64,000 nucleotides of DNA from contig CALROG020000002.1 in assembly GCA_943369755.1 (NCBI GenBank), positions 98,102-162,101 on the forward strand, written 5' to 3'. The notes beneath the pieces were generated by a model. That model saw only the letters and a program-made list of their open reading frames with translations, made no database searches and was not told where the DNA came from. Shown here piece after piece: positions 1 to 7,782 of the stretch. The stretch comes from CALROG01 sp943369755. Lineage in GTDB: Bacteria > Pseudomonadota > Gammaproteobacteria > Burkholderiales > Burkholderiaceae_C. Every line of letters begins with the position of its first letter. The first letter of the stretch is position 1. The translations under genes and the position numbers were made by a program.

Positions 1-1
1 A

Positions 2-637
2 GCATTTATCGCTCTGCTGCTGGCGTGCACGCTGCCCACAGCAGCGCTGGCGCAGTCGGTGGCGCTGCAGGGCATGCTGGGCGGCAAGGCGTTGTTGATC
101 GTCGATGGCAGCCCGCCCAAGAGCGTCGCTGCCGGCGAGTCGCACCAGGGTGTCAAGGTCTTGTCTACCGAGGGCGACCAGGCGCTGGTCGAGATCAGCG
201 GCAAGCGCCACACCTTGCGCGTTGGCGACGCCCCGGCGAGCGTGGGCAGCGCCATCGGCCCGACGCGCGGCAACAAGATCGTGCTGACCGCTGGCAGTGG
301 CGGCCACTTCATGGCCCAGGGTGCCATCAACGGCAAGGCGGTTCAGTTCATGGTGGATACCGGTGCCACGATGGTGGCATTGGGTGCGGCGGACGCCGAG
401 CGCATGGGCCTGAAGTACCGCCAGGGCCAGCAAGGCCAGGCAAGCACCGCCAATGGTGTGGTGACGGCATGGAAGATAAAGCTGGATTCGGTACGCATCG
501 GCGACGTTGAAGTCTTTTCTGTCGACGCCATGGTCAGCCAAGGCAGTATGCCGTTCGTTCTGCTGGGCAACAGCTTTCTGACCCGCTTCCAGATGCGGCG
601 CGACAACGACCAGATGGTGCTGGAACGCCGCTACTGA
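2..637 (+). CDS. Retropepsin-like aspartic protease, TIGR02281 type (5' end outside window)
   Basis: The frame is open from the first complete codon, so the true start lies upstream. The first residues form a hydrophobic signal-peptide core ending in a TAALA-Q cleavage site, so export is likely. A single retropepsin active-site motif, FMVDTGATMVALG, lies in the second half, followed by a typical LLGNSFLTRF strand-loop near the C-terminus. One motif per chain means the enzyme would act as a dimer. The family is single-domain periplasmic or membrane-anchored clan AA proteases of proteobacteria, whose substrates are mostly unknown. It is convergent with the RidA gene, with a ~30-nt gap that holds no clear signal. 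Confidence 0.85.
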   Translation, partial: AFIALLLACTLPTAALAQSVALQGMLGGKALLIVDGSPPKSVAAGESHQGVKVLSTEGDQALVEISGKRHTLRVGDAPASVGSAIGPTRGNKIVLTAGSGGHFMAQGAINGKAVQFMVDTGATMVALGAADAERMGLKYRQGQQGQASTANGVVTAWKIKLDSVRIGDVEVFSVDAMVSQGSMPFVLLGNSFLTRFQMRRDNDQMVLERRY

Positions 638-668
638 GGCCGCAGCTCGTCAGGCCTGGGCCGGTCGC

Positions 669-1019
669 TCACGCGGCGGCGGTAACCACCACTTCAATCA
701 ACCACTCGGGCCGCGCCAGGCTGGCTTGCACCGTGGCCCGGGGCGGGGTGTGGCCCGGCACCACCCAGGCGTCCCAGACCGCATTCATGGCCGAAAAATC
801 GTCGAGATCGGCCAGGAAAATTTGCGCCATGAGAATGCGCGACTTGTCACTGCCAGCTTGCGCTAGCAGGCGGTCGATATTGGCCAGCACCTCGGCGGTC
901 TGGCCCGCAATGTCTTTGGTCGGGTCGTCGGGCACCTGGCCCGCAAGGTAAACCGTGGCGTTGTAGATTGCCATTTCGCTGAGGCGAACGCCCACATGAA
1001 ACCGCTGAATTTCGCTCAT
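669..1019 (-). CDS. RidA/YjgF family protein
   Basis: A 116-residue protein of the RidA/YER057c/UK114 family. These small trimeric enzymes typically hydrolyse reactive enamine/imine intermediates. Visible family signatures are YNATVYLAGQVP near the N-terminus, the central ILMAQIFLADLDDF, and PPRATVQASLARPEWLIEV near the C-terminus, which carries the conserved Arg. Length is normal for the family. The start overlaps the plsY stop by 4 nt (ATGA), so the two are probably translated from one message. The exact subfamily (RidA versus Rid2-7) cannot be settled by eye. Confidence 0.88.
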   Translation of the reverse strand: MSEIQRFHVGVRLSEMAIYNATVYLAGQVPDDPTKDIAGQTAEVLANIDRLLAQAGSDKSRILMAQIFLADLDDFSAMNAVWDAWVVPGHTPPRATVQASLARPEWLIEVVVTAAA

Positions 1020-1642
1020 TTTTGGGCCCCCAGTTTTGATTCCTTGCCTTCAAGCAGGCGGTTGATGTTCTCGCGGTGGCGCACCGCCAGCAACAAAACC
1101 ATCACGAACAGCGTTAGCAGTACCGCACGTTCGCTGTACCAGGCAATCCGGCCGCCCAGCAGGTAGAACACCGGCGCCAACGCGGCCGCCAACAGCGACG
1201 CTACCGACGAATAGCGAAAGAAAAAGGCAATGATGAGCCAGCTAGCACCGATGGCCAGGCCCAGAAGCAGGTCGATGCCAAACACCACCCCGAGAAAGGT
1301 GGCAACACCCTTGCCACCCTGAAAGCGAAAAAACACGGGCCACAAGTGCCCGAGAAATGCCGCCAGGCCCACCAGCGCCATGGTGCCGTCTTCCATGCCG
1401 TAGGCCTTGCCGTACCAGCGCACCAGCACCACCGGCAGCCAGCCCTTCAGGCCATCCAGAAGCAAGGTCACCACTGCGGCGGCCTTGCTGCCGGAGCGCA
1501 GCACGTTGGTGGCACCGGGGTTCTTGCTGCCGAAGGTGCGCGGGTCTTTCAGGCCCATCAATCGACTGACGATCACCGCAAATGAGAGCGAGCCCAGCAA
1601 GTAGGCCGCAAGAATGGCAAGAATTGGGTAGAACGGTTGCAA
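1016..1642 (-). CDS. plsY: Glycerol-3-phosphate acyltransferase PlsY
   Basis: PlsY acylates sn-glycerol 3-phosphate using acyl-phosphate, the first committed step of phospholipid synthesis in the inner membrane. The 208-residue protein has several hydrophobic helices and the family blocks LGSLSFAVIVSRL, DPRTFGSKNPGATNVLR (residues ~33-49), LLDGLKGWLPV and HLWPVFFRFQGGKGVATFLG. The GSKNPGATN and GGKGVAT loops form the catalytic and phosphate-binding sites. Length matches the family. It is followed by the RidA gene with a 4-nt overlap. Start chosen at MQPFYPILA because the first helix begins there. Confidence 0.95.
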   Translation of the reverse strand: MQPFYPILAILAAYLLGSLSFAVIVSRLMGLKDPRTFGSKNPGATNVLRSGSKAAAVVTLLLDGLKGWLPVVLVRWYGKAYGMEDGTMALVGLAAFLGHLWPVFFRFQGGKGVATFLGVVFGIDLLLGLAIGASWLIIAFFFRYSSVASLLAAALAPVFYLLGGRIAWYSERAVLLTLFVMVLLLAVRHRENINRLLEGKESKLGAQK

Positions 1643-1683
1643 CGATGTCTCCAGCAGGGTCAGGCGCTATTTTGCCAGTGCGC

Positions 1684-2175
1684 CTATTCGTCCAGCGCGC
1701 AACGCACCGGCTGGGCGTTTAGCAGGTGCACACAAACCTGCGGATCAATCCCCACCAGGTAGCCGCGCCGCCCGCCATTGATCGCAATGCGCGGCAAAGC
1801 CAGGATGGTTTCCTCGATGTAAACCGGCATCTCGCGCCGCGTGCCGAAGGGCGAGGTGCCGCCTACCAGGTAGCCGCTGTGGCGGTTGGCCACCTCGGGC
1901 TTGCAGGGCTCCACCGACTTCACGCCTATCTGGCGTGCCAGGTTCTTGGTGGACACCTTGCGGTTGCCGTGCATCAGCACCAGCAACGGGCGGGCCTTCT
2001 CGTCCTCCATCACCAGCGTCTTGACCACGGTAAACGGGTCCAGCCCCAGCACCTCGGCGCTGTGCTGGGCGCCGCCATGCTCCAGGTAGTCGTAGGGGTG
2101 CTCGGTAAAGTCGATCTTGCTGGCCCTGAGCAGCGCCGTTGCCGGGGTTTCGCTGACATGTGCTTTCTTCGTCAT
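1684..2175 (-). CDS. ybaK: Cys-tRNA(Pro) deacylase, YbaK type
   Basis: A YbaK/ProX-family trans-editing protein of 163 residues that hydrolyses Cys wrongly attached to tRNA-Pro. It shows the typical layout: an N-terminal TPATALLRASKIDFTEHPYDY, the catalytic-lysine block VVKTLVMEDE (residues ~50-59), VLMHGNRKVSTKNLAR, and the substrate-pocket loop VGGTSPFGTRREMPVYIE. The stop lies 41 nt downstream of the plsY start on the same strand, so both could be in one minus-strand unit. It starts 3 nt after the stop of the Tas-like gene, which suggests co-transcription with it. Confidence 0.92.
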   Translation of the reverse strand: MTKKAHVSETPATALLRASKIDFTEHPYDYLEHGGAQHSAEVLGLDPFTVVKTLVMEDEKARPLLVLMHGNRKVSTKNLARQIGVKSVEPCKPEVANRHSGYLVGGTSPFGTRREMPVYIEETILALPRIAINGGRRGYLVGIDPQVCVHLLNAQPVRCALDE

Positions 2176-2178
2176 GGC

Positions 2179-3240
2179 TCACAGGGCCGGGTCTCGCATT
2201 TCCCAGCGAATCTGGTCAATTCTGGCCAGCACATCCGGGCTGAGCGTGGTACCCCAGGCGTCGATGTTGTCGTCCAGTTGCGCCAGCGATGTGACGCCGA
2301 TGATGGTGCTGGCCACGCGCCAGTTGGTGTAACAAAACGCCAAGGCCATTTGCACCGGTGTGAGACCCTGGGCCCGCGCAAGCTCGTTGTATTGGCGTGC
2401 GGCCAGCAAGGCTTCCGGGCGGCCCCAGCGCTGTTTGCGCACTGATTCAAATTTGGCAATGCGGGCCTGCGCAGGCGCATCTGGCCCCTCGGTGCCACTG
2501 CGGTCGTACTTGCCGCTGAGCAGGCCAAAACCCAGGGGTGAATAGGCCAGCAGTGACACACCCAGGCGATGCAGGGATTCGTCCAGCCCGTTGTCCAGCG
2601 TACGGCTGATCAGGCAATAAACGTTTTGTACCGTCGCCACGCGTGGCAGGCCATGCTGCTGCGCCAGACGCACGAACTCATGCACCCCGAAAGGGGTTTC
2701 ATTTGACAGCCCGATGTGGCGTACCTTGCCGGCCTTGACCAACTGCGCCAGAGCTTCAAGCTGCGCATGGATCGAGGTTTCCGAGCGCTCTTTGGTCGGG
2801 TCGTAATAGACCATGCCGAAGGCCGGCACATGGCGTTCTGGCCAGTGAATCTGGTACAGGTCAATCACGTCAGTTTGCAGCCGCTTCAACGAGGCATTGC
2901 ACGAGGCCACGATGTCTTGCGCCGTCATGCCTGCGCCTGCGCGAACCCAGGGCATGCCGCGCGACGGGCCCGCCACTTTGGTGGCCAGCACCAGTTTGCG
3001 CCGCGCGCCGGGGTTTTTTGCAAACCAGTTGCCGATGATGGTTTCGGTCGCGCCAAAGGTTTCGGCGCGCGTTGGCACCGCGTAAATCTCGGCGGTGTCG
3101 ATGAAGTTGACGCCACGCGCCAGCGAGTGGTCAAGAATGCGGTGCGCATCGGCTTCGCAGACTTGCTCCCCAAAGGTCATGGTGCCCAGGCAGATAGGGG
3201 TGACGTGAAGGTCGCTCTGACCGAGCTGAACAGTTTTCAT
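2179..3240 (-). CDS. tas: Aldo/keto reductase, Tas-like
   Basis: An NADPH-dependent (beta/alpha)8 reductase of about 353 residues, closest in pattern to E. coli Tas. Visible blocks are LGTMTFGEQVCEADAHRILD, the catalytic Asp/Tyr region FIDTAEIYAVPTRAETFGAT, LYQIHWPERHVPAFG, and the cofactor-binding C-terminal CYTNWRVASTIIGVTSLAQL. An extension starting with TTG at 3288 is possible, but it overlaps the upstream acyl-CoA synthetase gene and lacks family similarity, so I chose ATG at 3240 (MKTVQLGQSD). No strong Shine-Dalgarno is visible there. The physiological substrate is unknown. Confidence 0.9.
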   Translation of the reverse strand: MKTVQLGQSDLHVTPICLGTMTFGEQVCEADAHRILDHSLARGVNFIDTAEIYAVPTRAETFGATETIIGNWFAKNPGARRKLVLATKVAGPSRGMPWVRAGAGMTAQDIVASCNASLKRLQTDVIDLYQIHWPERHVPAFGMVYYDPTKERSETSIHAQLEALAQLVKAGKVRHIGLSNETPFGVHEFVRLAQQHGLPRVATVQNVYCLISRTLDNGLDESLHRLGVSLLAYSPLGFGLLSGKYDRSGTEGPDAPAQARIAKFESVRKQRWGRPEALLAARQYNELARAQGLTPVQMALAFCYTNWRVASTIIGVTSLAQLDDNIDAWGTTLSPDVLARIDQIRWEMRDPAL

Positions 3241-3277
3241 GGGGTGGGCTGGGGTGTTGGCGGGGCTGGCTAAGGGT

Positions 3278-5026
3278 TCAGCCAGCAAGTTTACGTGCGC
3301 GTTCTTCTTCCTGCAGCCGCAACAGCCGCCGCTGGACTTTGCCGGTGGTGGTCATGGGCAAGGCGTCAATGAATTCAATCTCCTTGGGGTATTCATAGGG
3401 CGCGAGCTTGCCGCGCACATGGGCTTGCAGTTCTGCAATGAGTTCAAGGTCAAATTTGCCTGTAGCCCGCATGGATAAAGAGCGAGCCGCTATGAAATCA
3501 GGAGCAAGTACGACATAGGCCTTGACCACCGCGCCGCGCTCACGGTCAGGCTTGGGCACCACCGCCGCATTGGCCACCGCCGGGTGTTTGACCAGGCAGT
3601 TCTCAATCTCGCCAGGGCCGATGCGGTAGCCCGCAGCCTTGAATACATCGTCGGCCCGGCCCTGGTACCACAGGTAGCCGTCAGCGTCGCGCACCGCCAC
3701 GTCCCCGGTGCGGCACCAGTCATCAGGCCCGTTGTGCCCGGTGTACTTGGCCTGGGTGGCCGCCTGGTTTTTCCAGTAGCCCAGAAAAAACACCGGGTCG
3801 GGTTCGCCATGCACGTCAAAGCGGTTGACAGCGACGTCGCCCGGCTCGCCCACAGCGCATTCGTTGCCGGCGTCGTCCAGCACCACCACCCGATGGCCAG
3901 GGTAGGCCTTGCCCATGCTGCCCGGCTTGGGCGGCCACAAGCGCGCGCAGTTGCCCACGATGTAGTTGATCTCGGTCTGGCCAAACATCTCGTTGACCGT
4001 CACGCCAAGCTGGTCACGGCAATAGGCAAACACCGCGTCGCCCACCGCCTCGCCCGCGCTCATCATGGCTTGCAGCTTCAGCTGGTATTGCTGACGCGGC
4101 TGGGGGTAGGCCTTCATCATGGCCTTGAGCGCAGTCGGGAACAGGAAGGTATGCGTGACGCCATGCTGCTGCATCAGCGAGAAAGCCAGCTCCGGGCTGA
4201 AGCGGCCGTTCCAGCCAATGATGGGCCGGCCAAAATACAGCGTGGGCAGCAAGGCGTCCATCAGCCCGCCTGTCCAGGCCCAGTCCGCCGGGCTCCAGAA
4301 AACCGCGTCGGACCCGGTGTTGCGCACGCCGTCAAAGCCAAACCAGTTCTGGCTACAGACAAAGCCGCTGAGGTTGCCGATCAGTGCGCGGTGTGGAATC
4401 AGCGCCCCCTTGGGCTGGCCGGTGGTGCCACTGGTGTAGATCAGCACGGCAGCTTCATCGGCCAGCGTTTCCAGCGGTTTGTAAATGCCCGGCTCCTGGG
4501 ACAAGGCCAGATCAAAGTCGATGTCTGCGCTCTGGCAGGCCTCTCCCACGCCTATCACCGCCTCAAGCAAGGGGCAGTCGTCGCGTACGGAATTGATGGC
4601 CTCTACACAGGCCATATCGCAAATTGCCACCTTGGCCTCGCTGTCCTGCAGGCGGTACTCCAGCGCCTCGGGGCCAAAAAGGGTGGACAGCGGCATACCC
4701 ACCGCACCCATTTGCAGCACCGCCATGTAGGCCACGGCTGTCTCAAAGCGCTGCGGCAACACAATCGCCACCCGGTCGCCGCGGCGCACGCCCAGCACGG
4801 TGAGCACGTTTGAAAGCCGGTTGGCCGCGTCCTGAAGCTGCGCAAAACTGTAGCGCGGGCCAGTACCATCGGGCTGGTGGGCGTAGATCGCGATGCGCTC
4901 GTCGCCATCGGGGCGCTCGGCCCAGCGCCGACAGCAAGCCTGCGCCATATTGAATTTTTCGGGCACGGCCCAGCGAAATTCGCGGTGCAGCGCGGCGTAG
5001 TTGTCCTGGACTTGACTGACGGGCAT
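3278..5026 (-). CDS. AMP-dependent acyl-CoA synthetase/ligase
   Basis: A 582-residue member of the ANL superfamily that activates a carboxylic acid through an acyl-adenylate and transfers it to CoA. The P-loop-like motif IYTSGTTGQPKGALIPHRA lies at residues ~200-220, FGQTEINYIVGN gives the A5 motif, and WCRTGDVAVRDADGYLWYQGRADDV splits into the A7/A8 core. The C-terminal lysine region MTTTGKVQRRLLR is intact. Start at 5026 is fixed by a perfect AGGAGG six bases upstream. Residues ~508-528 are encoded by an inserted copy of the dispersed repeat, near a surface region of the small C-terminal domain. The gene is divergent from the alpha/beta hydrolase. It probably acts on short or medium acyl substrates, but specificity cannot be read from sequence. 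Confidence 0.9.
   Translation of the reverse strand: MPVSQVQDNYAALHREFRWAVPEKFNMAQACCRRWAERPDGDERIAIYAHQPDGTGPRYSFAQLQDAANRLSNVLTVLGVRRGDRVAIVLPQRFETAVAYMAVLQMGAVGMPLSTLFGPEALEYRLQDSEAKVAICDMACVEAINSVRDDCPLLEAVIGVGEACQSADIDFDLALSQEPGIYKPLETLADEAAVLIYTSGTTGQPKGALIPHRALIGNLSGFVCSQNWFGFDGVRNTGSDAVFWSPADWAWTGGLMDALLPTLYFGRPIIGWNGRFSPELAFSLMQQHGVTHTFLFPTALKAMMKAYPQPRQQYQLKLQAMMSAGEAVGDAVFAYCRDQLGVTVNEMFGQTEINYIVGNCARLWPPKPGSMGKAYPGHRVVVLDDAGNECAVGEPGDVAVNRFDVHGEPDPVFFLGYWKNQAATQAKYTGHNGPDDWCRTGDVAVRDADGYLWYQGRADDVFKAAGYRIGPGEIENCLVKHPAVANAAVVPKPDRERGAVVKAYVVLAPDFIAARSLSMRATGKFDLELIAELQAHVRGKLAPYEYPKEIEFIDALPMTTTGKVQRRLLRLQEEERARKLAG
3445..3505 (-). repeat. Dispersed two-hairpin repeat, copy E (inside acyl-CoA synthetase)
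   Basis: On the minus strand this reads as the same element as the copies at 9557, 14631, 39841, 44353 and 57372. The shared blocks are TTTCATAGCGGCTCGC, then CCATGCGGGCTACAGGC, then an AAATTTGACCTTGA tail. It is in frame with the host gene and is translated as PDFIAARSLSMRATGKFD, the same reading phase as the pepN copy (INFIVDSADSTRATAEIE). The ends are judged by eye. Confidence 0.75.
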
Positions 5027-5032
5027 GCCTTG

Positions 5033-5038
5033 CCTCCT
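5033..5038 (-). promoter_or_regulatory. Strong Shine-Dalgarno of the acyl-CoA synthetase gene
   Basis: A perfect AGGAGG on the minus strand, six bases before ATG at 5026. It rules out the longer reading frame that opens at 5110. Confidence 0.85.
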
Positions 5039-5052
5039 GAATAATCCAGCCA

Positions 5053-5955
5053 ATGTACCAAGCCCGCAGAACCTCGCGCAGCGAGTTTGTCCCGATCCGC
5101 AACCTTTCATACCATGTTCGTATCTGGGGCACCCCGACCTCAGGCCAGGCCCCGCTGGTCCTGGTGCACGGCTGGATGGACGTGGCCGCGTCCTACCAGT
5201 TTGTGGTGGATGCGCTGGCGCACGAGCGCTACGTCATTGCACCTGACTGGCGCGGCTACGGCCTGACCGGCAGCGGTGGCACCGACAACTACTGGTTCCC
5301 CGATTACCTGGGCGACCTGGACTTTCTGCTGGAGCACTACAGCCCCGGCGCGCCGGTGGACCTGGTGGGCCACAGCATGGGCGGCAATGTCGTCATGCTC
5401 TACGCCGGGGCCCGGCCCCAACGCATTCGCCGGCTGGTTAACCTGGAAGGTTTTGGCATGCCCACCACCCGGGCAGCCCAGGCGCCAGGCCGCTACGCCA
5501 AATGGATGGACGAGCTCAAGAGCCTGCACCGCGGCGAAATGGCACTCAAGCCCTACCCCGACGTGGCAGGCGTGGCCAGCCGCCTGATGAAGACCAACCC
5601 CCGCCTGTCGCAAGACAAGGCCGACTGGCTGGCACCCCACTGGGCCAGGCCCAATGCGCAGGGGCAGTGGGAAATCATGGGCGACCCGGCCCACAAGATC
5701 ATCAACGCGCAGCTCTACCGGGTCGACGAGGTTTTGGCGCTGTACAGCTGCATCACTGCGCCGGTGCTGGCGGTGCAAGCCACCGACAACAGCCTGGACC
5801 AATGGTGGCAGGGCAAATACACCCTGGCCGAGTACCACGAGCGCCTGAAATCTGTGCCCCAGTTGCAGTGCGCCGTGGTCACCGAGGCCGGGCACATGCT
5901 GCACCATGACCAGCCAGCGCAACTGGCCACGCTGCTCGAGGGTTTCTGCGCGTGA
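5053..5955 (+). CDS. Alpha/beta-fold hydrolase
   Basis: A 300-residue alpha/beta hydrolase. The oxyanion-hole motif LVHGWMDVAASY lies near residue 35, the nucleophile elbow GHSMGGNVVMLYAG near residue 108 (catalytic Ser), and a C-terminal TEAGHMLHHDQP supplies the catalytic His. There is no signal peptide, so it is probably cytoplasmic. It is divergent from the acyl-CoA synthetase with only ~26 nt between start codons, so the two promoters must overlap and joint regulation is plausible. The substrate is unknown; esterase, haloalkane or epoxide-type activities are all possible. Confidence 0.85.
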   Translation: MYQARRTSRSEFVPIRNLSYHVRIWGTPTSGQAPLVLVHGWMDVAASYQFVVDALAHERYVIAPDWRGYGLTGSGGTDNYWFPDYLGDLDFLLEHYSPGAPVDLVGHSMGGNVVMLYAGARPQRIRRLVNLEGFGMPTTRAAQAPGRYAKWMDELKSLHRGEMALKPYPDVAGVASRLMKTNPRLSQDKADWLAPHWARPNAQGQWEIMGDPAHKIINAQLYRVDEVLALYSCITAPVLAVQATDNSLDQWWQGKYTLAEYHERLKSVPQLQCAVVTEAGHMLHHDQPAQLATLLEGFCA

Positions 5956-6003
5956 GAAAATAGCGGGTTACCCAAAGCCCGAAGAACACAGCAGGACCCG
6001 ATC

Positions 6004-7108
6004 ATGGACGCAGAACGCACCAACCTCATTGGCACCACACTCACCGACCTGAGCGCCCGGACTGAAGCCTTACGGGGGTATCTTTGACTACGATGCAAAG
6101 TCAGAACGGCTGAGAACCGTCAACGCATCCCTCGAAGACCCGGCGGTCTGGAACGACCCCAAAAAAGCCCAGGAACTGGGCAAAGAGCAAAAAGCGCTCA
6201 GCAGCGTGGTACTGATGCTGGGCAACCTCACGCGCGAGCTGGCCGACAACCTTGAGCTTTACGACATGAGCAAGGCCGAGGGCGATGAAGCCGGCCTTGA
6301 AACCATCGAAGCCGAAGCTGCCACGCTGGGCAAAGACGTCGAGGCGCTTGAGTTTCGCCGCATGTTCAACAACCCGGCCGACCCCCTGCCCGCCTTCCTG
6401 GACATCCAGGCCGGCGCGGGCGGTACCGAAGCCTGCGACTGGGCCAGCATGCTGCTGCGCCAGTACCTCAAGTACGCCGAACGCAAGGGCTTCAAGGCCA
6501 CCGTGGAAGACGAGACCGCGGGCGACGTGGCCGGCATCAAGAGCGCCACGATCCGGGTGGAAGGCGACTACGCCTTTGGCCTGCTGCGCACTGAAACCGG
6601 CGTGCACCGCCTGGTGCGCAAGAGCCCGTTTGACAGCTCCGGCGGACGCCACACCAGCTTTGCCAGCGTGTTTGTCTACCCCGAGATTGATGACTCGATT
6701 GAGATCAACATCAACCCGGCCGACGTGCGCACCGACACCTTCCGCGCCAGCGGTGCGGGCGGCCAGCACATCAACAAGACCGACTCGGCCGTGCGCCTGA
6801 CCCACATCCCCACCGGCATCGTGGTGCAGTGCCAGGACGGGCGCAGCCAGCACGGCAACCGCGACATCGCCTGGCAGCGCCTGCGCTCGCGGCTGTACGA
6901 CTTTGAAATGCGCAAACGCCAGGAAGAGCAACAAAAGCTGGAAGACACCAAGACCGACGTCGGCTGGGGCCACCAGATCCGCAGCTATGTGCTGGACAAC
7001 AGCCGCATCAAAGACCTGCGCACCGGGGTGGAAATATCGGCCACGCAGAAAGTGCTGGACGGCGACCTTGACGCGTTCATTGAAGCCAGCCTCAAGCAGG
7101 GCGTATGA
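6004..7108 (+). CDS. prfB: Peptide chain release factor 2, with programmed +1 frameshift
   Basis: RF2 terminates translation at UGA and UAA. The product is made from two frames: codons 1-27 from ATG at 6004 to CTT at 6082-6084, then a +1 shift over the in-frame TGA (6085-6087), resuming with GAC at 6086. The total is 367 residues, close to the usual ~365. The anticodon-like tripeptide SPF sits in VRKSPFDSSGGRHTSF, and the catalytic GGQ in ASGAGGQHINKTDSAVRL. The stop overlaps the next start by 4 nt (ATGA). Annotating only the downstream frame, which has an in-frame start at 6206, would lose the N-terminus. Confidence 0.97.
6073..6088 (+). promoter_or_regulatory. prfB: RF2 autoregulatory +1 frameshift site
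   Basis: The sequence CGGGGGTATCTTTGAC matches the classical prfB recoding signal: an internal Shine-Dalgarno-like GGGGG three bases before CTT, then the slippery CTT-TGA-C. When RF2 is scarce, the ribosome pauses at TGA and slips +1 into the main frame. The site is intact, so RF2 should be autoregulated here. Confidence 0.96.
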
Positions 7109-7782
7109 ACAACACCCCCGCGCTGATTTTTGACATGGACGGCACCATGGTCGACTCGATGCCCTGGCACCTCAAGAGCTGGGCAGTCTTCGCCCAGCGC
7201 CACGGCTTGAGCATTGACCTGCCCGACCTGATGCGCCGCACCACCGGGCGCAACGGCCTGGAATGCATGCGCGAGCTGTTGCAGCGCGACCTGCCCGAAG
7301 ATGAAGCCTGGGCGCTGATCCAGCAAAAAGAAGCCGCCTACCGCGAGCTGTTTGCACCGGAGTTCACCGAGGTGGCAGGTTTTCGCGCCTTTGCAGCCCA
7401 GGCCATGGCACGCGGGCTCAAGGTGGGCGTGGGCACGGCGGGCGACCGCCACAACATCGAGTTCGTGTTCCGCCACCTTGCCATGACGCCAATGCCTCAT
7501 GCCGTGGTCGGCGGTGACGAGGGCCTGGCCGGCAAACCGGAACCGGCAATCTTTCTCGAAACCGCACGCCGCCTGGGCAGCGAGCCGACGCAATGCATAG
7601 TGTTTGAGGATGCGCCGTTCGGTATCGAGGCCGCGCGGCGCGCCGGCATGCGGGCGGTAGCGGTGTGCACCGGCCACACCGCCGCAGAACTCGACGGCCC
7701 CCATGTGATGGCACGCATCCGCGACTACCACGAACTGCTGGACACTGATTTTCTGGAGACACTCCATGCTGCTACTGCGTGA
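7105..7782 (+). CDS. HAD-superfamily phosphatase, beta-phosphoglucomutase-like
   Basis: A 225-residue HAD subfamily IA hydrolase. Motif I is FDMDGTMVDSMPWH at residues ~9-22, with both nucleophile and acid/base Asp. Motif II is VGTAGDRHN, the motif III lysine is in LAGKPEPAIFLETA, and motif IV is IVFEDAPFGIEAARRAGM. The cap inserted after motif I is helical, as in phosphosugar phosphatases and phosphoglucomutases. It overlaps the prfB stop by 4 nt and its end overlaps pepN by 17 nt, so all three are likely co-transcribed. The substrate is unknown; a small phosphosugar is the usual guess. Confidence 0.88.
   Translation: MNNTPALIFDMDGTMVDSMPWHLKSWAVFAQRHGLSIDLPDLMRRTTGRNGLECMRELLQRDLPEDEAWALIQQKEAAYRELFAPEFTEVAGFRAFAAQAMARGLKVGVGTAGDRHNIEFVFRHLAMTPMPHAVVGGDEGLAGKPEPAIFLETARRLGSEPTQCIVFEDAPFGIEAARRAGMRAVAVCTGHTAAELDGPHVMARIRDYHELLDTDFLETLHAATA

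Noticed and set aside
6085..6087. prfB in-frame TGA as a nonsense mutation
   Set aside because: The sequence around it is the conserved RF2 frameshift signal, and both frames give RF2 residues.
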